This document shows, piece after piece, positions 9,055 to 18,345 of a stretch of DNA of 64,000 nucleotides. The notes below the pieces were generated by a model that saw only the letters and a list, made by a program, of their open reading frames with translations, was not told the origin of the DNA and searched no databases. Both the position numbers and the translations under genes were made by a program. Within the stretch, counting starts at the first letter, position 1, and each line of letters starts with the position of its first letter. Origin of the DNA: BJGO01 sp964640655 (GTDB lineage: Bacteria > Bacteroidota > Bacteroidia > Chitinophagales > UBA10324); contig CAZXFT010000010.1 of NCBI GenBank assembly GCA_964640655.1, positions 47,124 to 111,123 of the forward strand. Direction: 5' to 3'.

Positions 9055-9456
9055 ATGAAAAAAGGAATCATTTTACTGTCGTTATTCATCGTTTTTGCAT
9101 TTCAATCAAAAGCACAGATAGAATCACATAAATGGAAAATCAGCTTTGAACCTACAGCCGTTGCGCAGGCAGATGGTTCTACAACTTATAACTTTTATTC
9201 CTTTTTACCTATAAAGATGGTTAATGGCAAAGCAGTATTTGCTGCCAGTATGTTGTCATTTAATCCAGCGAATAAAAAATGTATAATCAGTTCAGATTCA
9301 GGAAGTAACGAAGGAACATACATGATGAGTGATGATACTCATATAACCCTAATCTTTGAGGGTATTAAACATTCATTTACTATAATTCCCGAATCGCATC
9401 ACGTAATGTATCTCTCCGGTGAAAGCGGAAGAATACAACTTTTGGGAGAGCACTAA
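9055..9456 (+). CDS. Small secreted protein of unknown function
   Basis: This 133-residue protein begins with a clear signal peptide (MKKGIILLSLFIVFAFQSKA, then Gln). The mature 110 or so residues look like alternating beta strands (HKWKISFEPTAV near the start; HITLIFEGIKHSFTII and MYLSGESGRIQLLG near the end), loosely resembling a lipocalin-like barrel, but I do not recognise the family. It has a single Cys and no lipobox or T9SS domain, so it is probably periplasmic. It sits between the katG terminator and the convergent S41 protease with its own promoter, so it is probably monocistronic. Confidence 0.7.
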   Translation: MKKGIILLSLFIVFAFQSKAQIESHKWKISFEPTAVAQADGSTTYNFYSFLPIKMVNGKAVFAASMLSFNPANKKCIISSDSGSNEGTYMMSDDTHITLIFEGIKHSFTIIPESHHVMYLSGESGRIQLLGEH

Positions 9457-9468
9457 TTATTAATTACG

Positions 9469-11010
9469 TTAACAATTAACAGCTGCTGCAATGAAGTCAT
9501 CATTCTGTTGCAGGAGTTTAAAGTATGTTTCATTGCCAAATAAGTACCGACCGATAATTGCTTTAATCTGAAGTTCGGTTTTCTGTTCTAATAAGTCAGT
9601 AGGTACAGTGTTTGTGTTATTGATTGCATCGGTAATTATTTCCTTTGAAACCACAAATGATTTAATAAATTCATCGGCAGTTTTATAGGTATCAGTTAAA
9701 TATTTTTCATTCTGAGTTACATAAGACAGTGCAATCTGATTGATGCGATCCAAGTTAATCGAGGCAGAAGCAAAATCACTTTCCAAATCTGAACCTGCAT
9801 TAATCTGTACATCCGGCTGAATACCTCCACCGGCGTATACCTTTCTACCCTTTGCTGTATAGTATGTTGTTGTGTCGGTATGGGTTAATGCTGAATCATT
9901 CCGATGAAAAATTTCTGTATAGTAGTCCTCATGATTTTTACCATAATCCTTTTGAATGCATCTACCAGAAGGTGTATAATAACGTGCAATGGTTAAACGC
10001 AAATAACCACCATCAAATAATTTGTACTGCTGTTGCACAGATCCTTTTCCGTAGGTTCTGCGGCCAACAATAATAGCACGGTCGTAATCCTGCAATGCGC
10101 CGGCGATAATTTCAGATGCTGAGGCAGAGTTTTCGTTGGTTAATACGATCAATTCACCTGTTTCAAAAACACCTGCCACACGGCACTTGTATTCTTTCTT
10201 GCCAAACACTCTACCCTTCGTGTAAACCATCAACTTTTGTTCATCTAAAAATTCGTCAAGAATCTCTGTAGCTTCTTCCAACAATCCTCCACCATTATCA
10301 CGCAGGTCAAGTACCAGCTTTTGCAATCCTCTTTTTTTCAAATCCTGCATGGCTTGTGTAAATTCAGTATAAGTGGTTTCGCTGAAATGCTCCAATTTGA
10401 TATAACCGGTATTACTATTCAACATGTAGTAAACCGGAATGCTCGGGCTCGGAACCATTGCGCGTGTAATATTTAAACTCAATACCTTACCATTGCGCAA
10501 CACTTTAATGCTGACATCAGTATCGGCCTGTCCTCGCATTTGTTTAACAATGAAATCGTTTGCTCTTTTCTTAGCGCATAATAAACTGTCGTTGGCAATT
10601 AGTATTCTGTCGCCTCGCTTTACACCTGCTTTATCTGCAGGGCCGCCGGGCACCACGCGAATCACTAATGGTGTGTCGGATAACATGTAAAATTCAATTC
10701 CCACACCGCCAAACTGTCCATTGATGAATTCATCAGTCATTTGTGTATGATATGGTGGAATGTACTTGGAATGCGGATCAAGTAGGTTGAGCATCGCTTC
10801 CATACCCGCCTTATTTAATCTGTCTTCGCTGATAGTGTCTGTGTAATTGGTTTTAATCAATGCAAGCACCTGTTCAGTTATAGGCAGTTTGGAGTTGCTA
10901 AACAGCGAAGGTTTAAATCCCGATGGTGCTATTAATAATCCAATAAAGATGCCTGCCAGAAGTATGAGTGCTATTTGCAGCGGTTTATAAACGGAGTCTT
11001 TGAAGTTCAT
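9469..11010 (-). CDS. S41 family C-terminal processing peptidase (CtpA/Prc type)
   Basis: This 513-residue serine protease is anchored by an N-terminal hydrophobic helix (about 11-28), placing the enzyme in the periplasm. A PDZ domain covers about 95-185 (GGVGIEFYML, then PGGPADKAGVKRGDRIL). The S41 core follows, with the strand KLVLDLRDNGGG, the nucleophile Ser297 in NSASASE and the general base Lys322 in YGKGSVQ, 25 residues apart as in E. coli Prc. A C-terminal helical extension of about 110 residues is typical of Bacteroidota members. Such enzymes trim periplasmic and envelope proteins from the C-terminus. It is convergent with the small secreted gene, with only 12 bases between them. Specific substrates cannot be inferred. 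Confidence 0.92.
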   Translation of the reverse strand: MNFKDSVYKPLQIALILLAGIFIGLLIAPSGFKPSLFSNSKLPITEQVLALIKTNYTDTISEDRLNKAGMEAMLNLLDPHSKYIPPYHTQMTDEFINGQFGGVGIEFYMLSDTPLVIRVVPGGPADKAGVKRGDRILIANDSLLCAKKRANDFIVKQMRGQADTDVSIKVLRNGKVLSLNITRAMVPSPSIPVYYMLNSNTGYIKLEHFSETTYTEFTQAMQDLKKRGLQKLVLDLRDNGGGLLEEATEILDEFLDEQKLMVYTKGRVFGKKEYKCRVAGVFETGELIVLTNENSASASEIIAGALQDYDRAIIVGRRTYGKGSVQQQYKLFDGGYLRLTIARYYTPSGRCIQKDYGKNHEDYYTEIFHRNDSALTHTDTTTYYTAKGRKVYAGGGIQPDVQINAGSDLESDFASASINLDRINQIALSYVTQNEKYLTDTYKTADEFIKSFVVSKEIITDAINNTNTVPTDLLEQKTELQIKAIIGRYLFGNETYFKLLQQNDDFIAAAVNC

Positions 11011-11139
11011 GATTTGGCTGCCGAAATTACTTGTTTTTCATGCTGTTCTTTTTAACGTGAGGCAGTGTTTGTAAAATTATTATACAACAATAAGCAGTAG
11101 CCTACTTTTATAGCGAATAAATATTCAGTATCAACAAAT

Positions 11140-11952
11140 ATGGATAATAAAGTAACAGAACAGTCTTCGTTGTACCGCAACCTGCAGGAAATGAGTACGA
11201 TCGACTTACTTCAAAACATCAACACAGAAGATCAGAAAGTTGCCTTTGCCGTACAAAATGCTATTCCTCAAATTACCGCTTTAGTAGAGGTAATAGCAAC
11301 TAAAATGAAAGATGGCGGACGATTGTTATACTTGGGTGCAGGTACCAGTGGACGATTAGGTATAGTGGATGCCAGCGAGTGCCCACCAACATTTGGCGTT
11401 CCACACGGTATGGTGATTGGGCTGATAGCCGGAGGTGATACTGCTATAAGAAAAGCTGTAGAGTTTGCTGAAGATGATACGGAACAAGGATGGAAAGATT
11501 TACAGCAGCATGAGGTATGTGATAAAGATGTGGTGATAGGTATTACTGCGTCCGGTTCTACACCATATGTAATAGGATCAATAAGAAAAGCCAGAGAAAA
11601 CGGAATTGCAACCGGTTGCATCACCTGTAATCCAAACTCTGAATTAGCTGCCGTTGCTCAATACCCAATTGAAGTTATCACAGGACCTGAGTTTGTTACT
11701 GGCAGCACACGTATGAAAGCTGGCACAGCACAGAAGTTGGTTTTGAATATGATCAGCACTACTGTAATGATTAAACTCGGTCGCGTACACGATAATAAGA
11801 TGGTGGATATGCAACTAAGTAACAATAAACTCATTGACCGAGGCACGCGCATGCTCATGAAAACGTTTGCCTGGGATTACAAGCGTGCAAAACATATATT
11901 GCTGGAGTATGGCAGTGTGCGTGCTGTGATGAAAGCACATCGAAAGTTGTAG
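11140..11952 (+). CDS. murQ: N-acetylmuramic acid 6-phosphate etherase
   Basis: MurQ cleaves the D-lactyl ether of MurNAc-6-phosphate to give GlcNAc-6-phosphate, a step of peptidoglycan recycling in the cytoplasm. The protein has 270 residues, short of the 298 of E. coli but normal for this phylum. The SIS sugar-phosphate domain carries LYLGAGTSGRLGIVDASECPPTF, seen here in two parts: GAGTSGRLG binds the phosphate and the Glu of DASECPP is the expected catalytic acid. A second loop, GITASGSTPYV, and EFVTGSTRMKAGT complete the signature. No murK or anmK kinase gene is adjacent, so its substrate must come from elsewhere in the genome. No Shine-Dalgarno precedes the ATG. Confidence 0.95.
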   Translation: MDNKVTEQSSLYRNLQEMSTIDLLQNINTEDQKVAFAVQNAIPQITALVEVIATKMKDGGRLLYLGAGTSGRLGIVDASECPPTFGVPHGMVIGLIAGGDTAIRKAVEFAEDDTEQGWKDLQQHEVCDKDVVIGITASGSTPYVIGSIRKARENGIATGCITCNPNSELAAVAQYPIEVITGPEFVTGSTRMKAGTAQKLVLNMISTTVMIKLGRVHDNKMVDMQLSNNKLIDRGTRMLMKTFAWDYKRAKHILLEYGSVRAVMKAHRKL

Positions 11953-12002
11953 TCTTATTCACACAGCACTTTTTTGAAACAGAAAAGTGCACGCAGAACA
12001 TG

Positions 12003-12010
12003 TATTTTCG
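12003..12010 (+). promoter_or_regulatory. Possible -7 element (TATTTTCG)
   Basis: TATTTTCG lies 27 bases before the ATG at 12038. No TTTG is seen at the right distance. A 7-bp inverted repeat just upstream (CACTTTT at 11967-11973 and AAAAGTG further on) could be a weak stop for murQ but has no T run. Confidence 0.3.
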
Positions 12011-12037
12011 TGAGCCATAATACACTTAAGCTCTTTA

Positions 12038-14413
12038 ATGAAATACTTTCTCTTTGCCTTGCTGATGCTTTATGTGAGCAAAAGCTTTTCTCAAAATGTC
12101 AACATTCAATTTCGTTCACAGGTTACCTATCCTTTTTCATGCTCCAACATTTGGGGTTATGTGGATGCACAAGGTAACGAGTACGCCTTAGTTGGAACAG
12201 ATTCAGGTTTGTCTATTTGTGATGTATCAAATCCAGAAGCTGCAACAGAGTTATTTTCTGTGCCCCACAATCAAAACTTCTGGCGTGAAGTGAAAACATT
12301 TGCTAACCGTGCTTATGTGGTGAATGAAGATGGAGGTGGCGTTTTAATTGTCGACTTATCTGATTTGCCAAACAGCATCGATTATCATTCATTTACCGGT
12401 TATGATTTAAAAACGGCTCATACGCTTTGGATTGATGAGTACGGTAAATTATACCTGTTTGGATACAACACCAATGACGATATACCTGAAGAACAACGTG
12501 GAATGATGATATTGGATTTGAACGCAGATCCGGATAATCCGACATTGCTTGGTACATGGAACGGTGCCTATATACACGATGGCTTTGTACGCGGTGACAC
12601 AGCTTGGTTGGGATTAATCCTGGATGGCAAATTATCTGTGATGGATGTGAGCAATCCTCAGAACGCTCAAACATTTGCCTTGCAAACCACACCAAGTTCT
12701 TTTTGCCATAATGCCTGGCCTACATCAGATAATCAATTTGTGTTTACAACCGACGAAAAACCAAATTCGTTTCTAACCTGCTATGATGTTTCTTCATTAA
12801 ATAACATTAAAGAAACCGACCGCATTCAATCGAATCCGGGAAGTGATGTTGTCATACACAATGTGCATTTACTCAACAATGATTATGCCTGGGTTTCATA
12901 CTATCGGGATGGTGTGCTTCTATATGATGTCAGCGATAAAGAAAACATGGTTCAGGTTGCTAATTACGATAGTTCACCACTAGCAGGCAGTGGCTTCAAT
13001 GGTGACTGGGGTGTTTATCCTTATTTGCCTTCAGGAAATATTATCATTAGTGATATAGAAAACGGATTGTTTGTTCTTACTCCAACTTATGTTAAAGCAG
13101 CAAGAGTACAGGGTGTAATTACCAACTCCGTTTCAGGACAGCCGGTGAATAATGTGCTGGTCAATATTGTTAGCACAAACGTTAATGAATACAGCAATAT
13201 TAATGGCATATATAAATCCGGTATTGTAAATGGCGGTAGTTACAATTTGCACTTTACACGATTTGGGTACGAAGAATTAACTGTTCCGGTAACATTAATT
13301 AACGATAGCATCGTGATACTTGATGTGCAAATGGTTCCCATACCAAGTTATGCTCAAAGTTTTGCACTTTTAGATTCAGCAACTGCTTCGCCACTCCCTT
13401 TTGCTCAAATTTTTGTTACGGATTATGGGTTGTATAATTATGAGGCAACGGCTGATGCAAATGGTATTGCTACAATCGACACCTTCTACAGTGGCACATA
13501 TGATATCATCGGTGGTTTGTGGGGTCAACGCACCAAACAATTTACCGGATACAATCTAAACACAACTTCGGGCAATGTAGAGTTAGGATTACCTAAGGGA
13601 TATTATGACGATTTTTATTTTGATTTTGGTTGGTCAACCGGAAATATTGTACCGGTTGGTCAATGGACCCGAGAAGTTCCAAATGCCACATTTCTGAACA
13701 CTGTTCCCTGCAATCCAAACCAAGATATAGTAGGTGATTTTGGTGCGAAGTGCTATGTAACCGGTAACGTTATAAGTGCTTCACCGGGTGATGATGATGT
13801 GGATGATGGCTGTGTACTATTAACTTCACCTACATTTGATTTGAGCGATTATACCAACCCATTGATTAAATACTCTCGATGGTTTTGTAATACAGGAGGT
13901 GTAATCGAACCAAACGACAGTATGAAAATTATTATCAGCAATGGATTACAATCGAAAGTGATTGATCAGATAACAGTACAGGCAAATGAAACAGAATTAT
14001 CGAAGTGGATTGATAAAAGTATTGCAGTAAAATCGTTCATCTCACTGACAAATAATATGAAGTTGTTTGTACATGTGTGCGATATAGCACCGGGAAATTT
14101 AGTAGAAGGAGGGTTTGATTATTTAAGGATACAGGACACCGTAAATTTTGATTTCGTGGATGAAGTTATGGTTGATAACATCCGAATTTCGCTCTATCCG
14201 AATCCTGCAAATGAGTTACTTACTGTTTCCATTATTACTGATCAAAGCATAGAATCAATTCTAATCAGCGATATTACCGGAAGAGTGGTAAAAAAAATAT
14301 TTACACCAACAAAACAGCAAGACATTGACATACAGGAATTACAGGCAGCAATGTATATGATTACTATTAAAACGTCACAAAGCACAATAGTTCGTAAATT
14401 CATCAAACAATAA
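12038..14413 (+). CDS. Choice-of-anchor-B (LVIVD repeat) secreted protein with T9SS type A domain
   Basis: This 791-residue protein has a signal peptide (MKYFLFALLMLYVSKSFS, then Gln). Residues about 25-350 form an LVIVD-type beta-propeller: repeats such as YALVGTDSGLSICDVSNPE, YVVNEDGGGVLIVDLSD and GKLSVMDVSNPQ. A carboxypeptidase-regulatory-like domain follows (about 355-430, RVQGVITNSVSGQPVNNVLV) and a second similar module (about 440-510). A jelly-roll-like region comes next (about 520-690), with an acidic DDDVDDG loop. The C-terminus is a T9SS type A domain (SLYPNPANELLTV, then ILISDITGRVV, then LQAAMYMITI). It is probably a cell-surface adhesin-like or scaffold protein; no catalytic residues were recognised. 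The next gene starts 10 bases later and is also T9SS cargo. Confidence 0.85.
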   Translation: MKYFLFALLMLYVSKSFSQNVNIQFRSQVTYPFSCSNIWGYVDAQGNEYALVGTDSGLSICDVSNPEAATELFSVPHNQNFWREVKTFANRAYVVNEDGGGVLIVDLSDLPNSIDYHSFTGYDLKTAHTLWIDEYGKLYLFGYNTNDDIPEEQRGMMILDLNADPDNPTLLGTWNGAYIHDGFVRGDTAWLGLILDGKLSVMDVSNPQNAQTFALQTTPSSFCHNAWPTSDNQFVFTTDEKPNSFLTCYDVSSLNNIKETDRIQSNPGSDVVIHNVHLLNNDYAWVSYYRDGVLLYDVSDKENMVQVANYDSSPLAGSGFNGDWGVYPYLPSGNIIISDIENGLFVLTPTYVKAARVQGVITNSVSGQPVNNVLVNIVSTNVNEYSNINGIYKSGIVNGGSYNLHFTRFGYEELTVPVTLINDSIVILDVQMVPIPSYAQSFALLDSATASPLPFAQIFVTDYGLYNYEATADANGIATIDTFYSGTYDIIGGLWGQRTKQFTGYNLNTTSGNVELGLPKGYYDDFYFDFGWSTGNIVPVGQWTREVPNATFLNTVPCNPNQDIVGDFGAKCYVTGNVISASPGDDDVDDGCVLLTSPTFDLSDYTNPLIKYSRWFCNTGGVIEPNDSMKIIISNGLQSKVIDQITVQANETELSKWIDKSIAVKSFISLTNNMKLFVHVCDIAPGNLVEGGFDYLRIQDTVNFDFVDEVMVDNIRISLYPNPANELLTVSIITDQSIESILISDITGRVVKKIFTPTKQQDIDIQELQAAMYMITIKTSQSTIVRKFIKQ

Positions 14414-14423
14414 AAAATAATTT

Positions 14424-17180
14424 ATGAAGCGCACTCTGATTTTTCTGAGCATACCTGCATTATTTATCATTGTGTTGGTTGGCACATTTCCGCTACAATC
14501 ATTTCTTAGTGATTACTTTTTAAGTAATCAAAAAGGAGATGGTATGGAAATCAAGGGAAGGGCCTTATGGGATTTGGAACGACTCAGCGATCCTGAAACC
14601 GGAATGATTCCATCAGACATCAGAAAGGACGAATTAGCTTTTTCTCAATCGCTACCATCAAACGATGCTTCGCGCAATACACCACTCTATTTTGAAAATC
14701 GCGGACCATTTAATGTTGGAGGCCGTACCCGTGCATTTGCTTTCGATGTAGAAAATCCCAACCGTTTTATTGCAGGTTCGGTAAGTGGGGGGATATACAT
14801 CAGTAATGATGGCGGCACCTCGTGGACTATGACCACATCACCGGAATATGGATATGGTGTTACATGTATTTCACAAGATAGGAGACCTGGAAAAACCAAT
14901 ACGTGGTATTGTGGAACCGGTGAAGCATATGGCACATCAGCAAGTGGTAGTGGTGCATTCTTTTTGGGAAATGGTGTTTTAAAATCGACCGATAACGGAA
15001 TCACATGGAATTTTATTACCAGTACCACTTCCAATACGGCAGCAGGTTTTGACAAAGCTTTTGATTTAATCTGGAACATTAAGATAGATCCATTAAGAAT
15101 GGACTCAGACATTGTTTATGCCGCTTGCTATGGCGGTGTTTGGCGTAGTAACGATGGCGGCGATTCGTGGAAGAGAGTACTGGGTACATTTGGATCGAAT
15201 GGTGATGCATACTTTACTGATGTTAACATCACTTCACAAGGTGTTGTATATGCAACAGTAAGCAGTGATAATAACACCTGGCGCGGCATATGGCGCTCTA
15301 CTGATGGGTTACAATTCACCAACATAATTCCTCAGGGTTTTCCAGTAGGTTACGACCGCATTGTTACAGGCATTGCTCCATCTGATGAGAACATTGTTTA
15401 TGCTATTGCTCACACCTACAACTTCGGCACACCCGATACTGGTTATACCGGAGATGTGGAATGGAATACCTTATGGCGATACACTCACACTGATACGGGT
15501 GGCACGTGGGTTAACCTGAGTGCCAACATGCCCTGGCAAGGTGGTGTGTTTGATAAGTTTCGTGCGCAGGGTTCATACAATATGGTTATAGCAGTTAAAC
15601 CCGATGATCCTAACGTGGTGATTCTTGGTGGTACCAACTTACATCGCAGTACTGATGGATTTACAACACCGAATAACATTAAAAAAATAGGTGGTTATGA
15701 AGTGGGGGCCAATTTTCCAGTCATTAAAAGTTACCCTAATAATCACCCTGATCATCATGTATTGTTCTTTCATCCTAGTAATCCAGACGTATTGTTCAAT
15801 GGCAACGATGGCGGGCTTTTCAGAACGGATGACATCCTTGCCGATTCTGTCGAATGGGCTTCATTAAACAATGGTTATCTCACAACTCAGTTTTATACTA
15901 TTGCTGTTGACCATAATTCTGCCAGCGACCCAACAATTATTTGCGGTGCTCAAGACAATGGTTCGTGGTTTACCAATAATGCTTCGCCAACAGCACCGTG
16001 GCTTTATGCCCGTGGAGGAGATGGATCTTTTTGTGCTATTGCCGATAATAAGACTGCATTTTACTATTCCATTCAAAATGGAAAAATACAACGTGCATTT
16101 GTTGATGCTAATGGCAATACCGGCAGTTTTGCCCGCATAGACCCTATAGGTGCAAGCGGATATAAGTTCATCAACCCTTTTATCTTAGACCCTATGGACA
16201 GCACGGTGATGTATCTTCCTGCAGGTCGCAGATTATACAGGAACAATAATTTATCCGGTATACCTATGGTTAATAATTGGGATACCATATCTACCAACTG
16301 GGTGTATCTACCTGATACATGCAATACCAGTACAGGAAGCATAAGCGCTGTGGCTTGCAGCCGACAACCGGCTCACGTACTTTACTATGGCACCGATAAA
16401 AAACGAATCTATAAAATTCTAAATGCCAGCACAGGCTCTCCTACGCGCACAGATGTTACGCCAAGTAACTTCCCGAATAGTGCTTACGTGAACTGCATAG
16501 CTGTTGACCCTACTGATGCCGATAAGGTTGCCGTAGTATTTTCGAATTATAAGGTAAATAGTATCTGGTATAGCGAAAATGGCGGAGGAAGTTGGCTACG
16601 TTGTGGCGGTAATTTGGAGGAAACACCCACCGGCAGCGGTAACGGACCCAGCGTTAGATGGATGACGATTCTACCTCGTTCCGATGGCAAAGTTTATTTG
16701 GTGGCAACAAGCACCGGTGTATACGCCACTAATGTACTGCAAGGCGATTCCACTTTCTGGATAAAGCAAGGTGTCAGCACAATAGGTAATACGGTTTGCG
16801 AAATGATTATCTCGCGTCAAATAGATGGTCTTGTTGCCGTTGCGTCGCACGGAAACGGAATCTTTACAACATATATAAACAGCGTACAGGATATTTTCAC
16901 TTCCATTCCTGAAAACTTGTTCATACAAAACGATGTGCTCTATCCTAACCCTGGCAGTCTCTATCCTACTCTTAAGTTTACTGTCGCTGCACCTATAACC
17001 GCTCAGCTTACCATTTATTCATTGAGTGGTGCTTGGGTATCAAGCAAACAAGTGGTATGGAACACACAGGGACCAAAACAAATTGCTTTAGAAGAACTCC
17101 GTGATGTGCCAAAAGGTGTTTACATGATTATGATGCAATACGGTAGCATCAGAAAAGCATACAAGTGGGTTAAGTTATAA
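14424..17180 (+). CDS. BNR/Asp-box repeat beta-propeller protein with T9SS type A domain
   Basis: This 918-residue protein begins with a hydrophobic N-terminus (about residues 5-27) that could be a signal peptide. The body consists of BNR or sialidase/sortilin-type propeller repeats, shown by several Asp boxes: SNDGGTSW, STDNGITW, SNDGGDSW and SENGGGSW. The segment FENRGPFNVGGRTRAFAFD is a common opening in this family. Asp boxes occur in sialidases and in GH74-like xyloglucanases but are structural, so an enzyme role cannot be claimed. The C-terminal 85 residues are a T9SS type A domain (VLYPNPGSLYPTLKF, then LTIYSLSGAWV, then VPKGVYMIMM). Only 10 bases separate it from the preceding T9SS cargo gene, so the two are probably one transcript. 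Confidence 0.85.
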   Translation: MKRTLIFLSIPALFIIVLVGTFPLQSFLSDYFLSNQKGDGMEIKGRALWDLERLSDPETGMIPSDIRKDELAFSQSLPSNDASRNTPLYFENRGPFNVGGRTRAFAFDVENPNRFIAGSVSGGIYISNDGGTSWTMTTSPEYGYGVTCISQDRRPGKTNTWYCGTGEAYGTSASGSGAFFLGNGVLKSTDNGITWNFITSTTSNTAAGFDKAFDLIWNIKIDPLRMDSDIVYAACYGGVWRSNDGGDSWKRVLGTFGSNGDAYFTDVNITSQGVVYATVSSDNNTWRGIWRSTDGLQFTNIIPQGFPVGYDRIVTGIAPSDENIVYAIAHTYNFGTPDTGYTGDVEWNTLWRYTHTDTGGTWVNLSANMPWQGGVFDKFRAQGSYNMVIAVKPDDPNVVILGGTNLHRSTDGFTTPNNIKKIGGYEVGANFPVIKSYPNNHPDHHVLFFHPSNPDVLFNGNDGGLFRTDDILADSVEWASLNNGYLTTQFYTIAVDHNSASDPTIICGAQDNGSWFTNNASPTAPWLYARGGDGSFCAIADNKTAFYYSIQNGKIQRAFVDANGNTGSFARIDPIGASGYKFINPFILDPMDSTVMYLPAGRRLYRNNNLSGIPMVNNWDTISTNWVYLPDTCNTSTGSISAVACSRQPAHVLYYGTDKKRIYKILNASTGSPTRTDVTPSNFPNSAYVNCIAVDPTDADKVAVVFSNYKVNSIWYSENGGGSWLRCGGNLEETPTGSGNGPSVRWMTILPRSDGKVYLVATSTGVYATNVLQGDSTFWIKQGVSTIGNTVCEMIISRQIDGLVAVASHGNGIFTTYINSVQDIFTSIPENLFIQNDVLYPNPGSLYPTLKFTVAAPITAQLTIYSLSGAWVSSKQVVWNTQGPKQIALEELRDVPKGVYMIMMQYGSIRKAYKWVKL

Positions 17181-17188
17181 AAGATACC

Positions 17189-17216
17189 TTGGGTTAACAG
17201 TCAAATCATACATTTG
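17189..17216 (+). promoter_or_regulatory. Promoter (TTG-N17-TACATTTG) of prfB
   Basis: TTG at 17189-17191 and TACATTTG at 17209-17216 are 17 bases apart. The prfB ATG at 17225 follows after eight bases, so the transcript would have almost no leader. Confidence 0.55.
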
Positions 17217-17224
17217 CGCACGTT

Positions 17225-18317
17225 ATGACCATCGAGAATTTAAAAGATATTAAGAGCCGACGTGATGCTTTGAGGAGGTTTCTTTGACGTTGATAAACGC
17301 ACCGAAGACCTCAAAGAACTAGAACTAAAAACAGCTGACCCCGACTTCTGGGGCAATCCTACTCGTGCACAAACATTATTGAAAGAAATCAAGATTCATA
17401 AATTTTGGTTACAACACTACCGTGACCTTAATCAGGCTGTTGACGACACCGATGTTTTGTTTCAGTTTTATCAAAGTGGCGATGTGAGTATGGAAGAGGT
17501 TGATACACAAATGCAAAAAGCATTGGACATCATTGAGAGTCTGGAGTTTCAATGCACCTTCACACAACCCGAGGATGCTATGAGTTGTGTTCTGGAAATA
17601 AACAGTGGCGCCGGAGGCACTGAAAGTCAGGATTGGGTGCAGATGCTAATGCGCATGTATGTGATGTATGCGGAAAACAAAGGTTTTAAAGTAAGCGAAC
17701 TGGATATGGTTGCCGGTGAAGTTGCCGGTATCAAAAGTGTTTCACTCGAGATAGAAGGTGAATTTGCATATGGTTATTTAAAAAGCGAGTCTGGTGTTCA
17801 TCGTCTGGTTCGCATCTCTCCTTTCGATTCCAATGCACGGAGACACACCTCATTTGCATCTGTATTTGTTTATCCTTTAGTAGACGACAGCATCAATATT
17901 GAAATTAATCTCGCTGATGTCACATGGGAAACTTTCCGCAGCGGTGGTAAAGGTGGACAGAATGTAAATAAGGTTGAAACAGCAGTACGCTTGCGACATG
18001 CACCAAGCGGCTTTGTAATTGAGTGTCAGAAAGAACGTTCTCAAAGTGCCAACAAGGATCTGGCGTTGAAAATGTTGAAGAGCAAACTTTATGAAGAAGA
18101 AATTCGCAAACGAAACGAAGCTCGGGACAAAATAGAATCAGGTAAGTTGAAGATTGAGTGGGGCTCACAAATCCGGAATTACGTGATGCACCCTTACAAG
18201 TTAGTGAAGGATGCTCGAACAGGATTTGAAACATCTGATGTACAAGGTGTGATGGACGGACACATCGATGAGTTCATCAAATCGTTCTTAATGTCAGACA
18301 GGGATAATAAATTCTAA
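17225..18317 (+). CDS. prfB: Peptide chain release factor 2 with programmed +1 frameshift
   Basis: RF2 recognises UGA and UAA stops and triggers peptide release. The gene starts with ATG at 17225; 20 codons (MTIENLKDIKSRRDALRRFL) lead to an in-frame TGA at 17285-17287. The remainder is in the +1 frame from GAC at 17286 to the stop at 18317, giving a 363-residue product close to the 365 of E. coli. The slippery site is the classic one: an internal Shine-Dalgarno AGGAGG at 17273-17278, three bases, then CTT TGA C. Low RF2 makes the TGA read slowly and favours the shift, so the gene regulates itself. The product has the SPF stop-recognition motif (RISPFDSNARR) and the GGQ catalytic motif (SGGKGGQNVNK). 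An ORF call from 17379 would miss the first 51 residues. Confidence 0.96.
17273..17288 (+). promoter_or_regulatory. RF2 programmed frameshift site
   Basis: AGGAGG (17273-17278) is followed by TTT, then CTT TGA C. The spacing between the Shine-Dalgarno-like element and the CTT slip codon is the same three bases as in E. coli (AGGGGG TAT CTT TGA C). Few genes in this window have a Shine-Dalgarno sequence at their start, which makes this one stand out. Confidence 0.93.
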
Positions 18318-18345
18318 CACATCAATTCATTCTTAAAATATTGAA

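Noticed and set aside
8946..9131. 61-codon plus-strand frame after katG
   Set aside because: It begins in the katG terminator hairpin and overlaps the secreted-protein gene in another frame.
17379..18317. prfB starting at ATG 17379
   Set aside because: The frame shifts at 17285-17288 and the true start is ATG at 17225; starting at 17379 would remove the conserved N-terminal helices.
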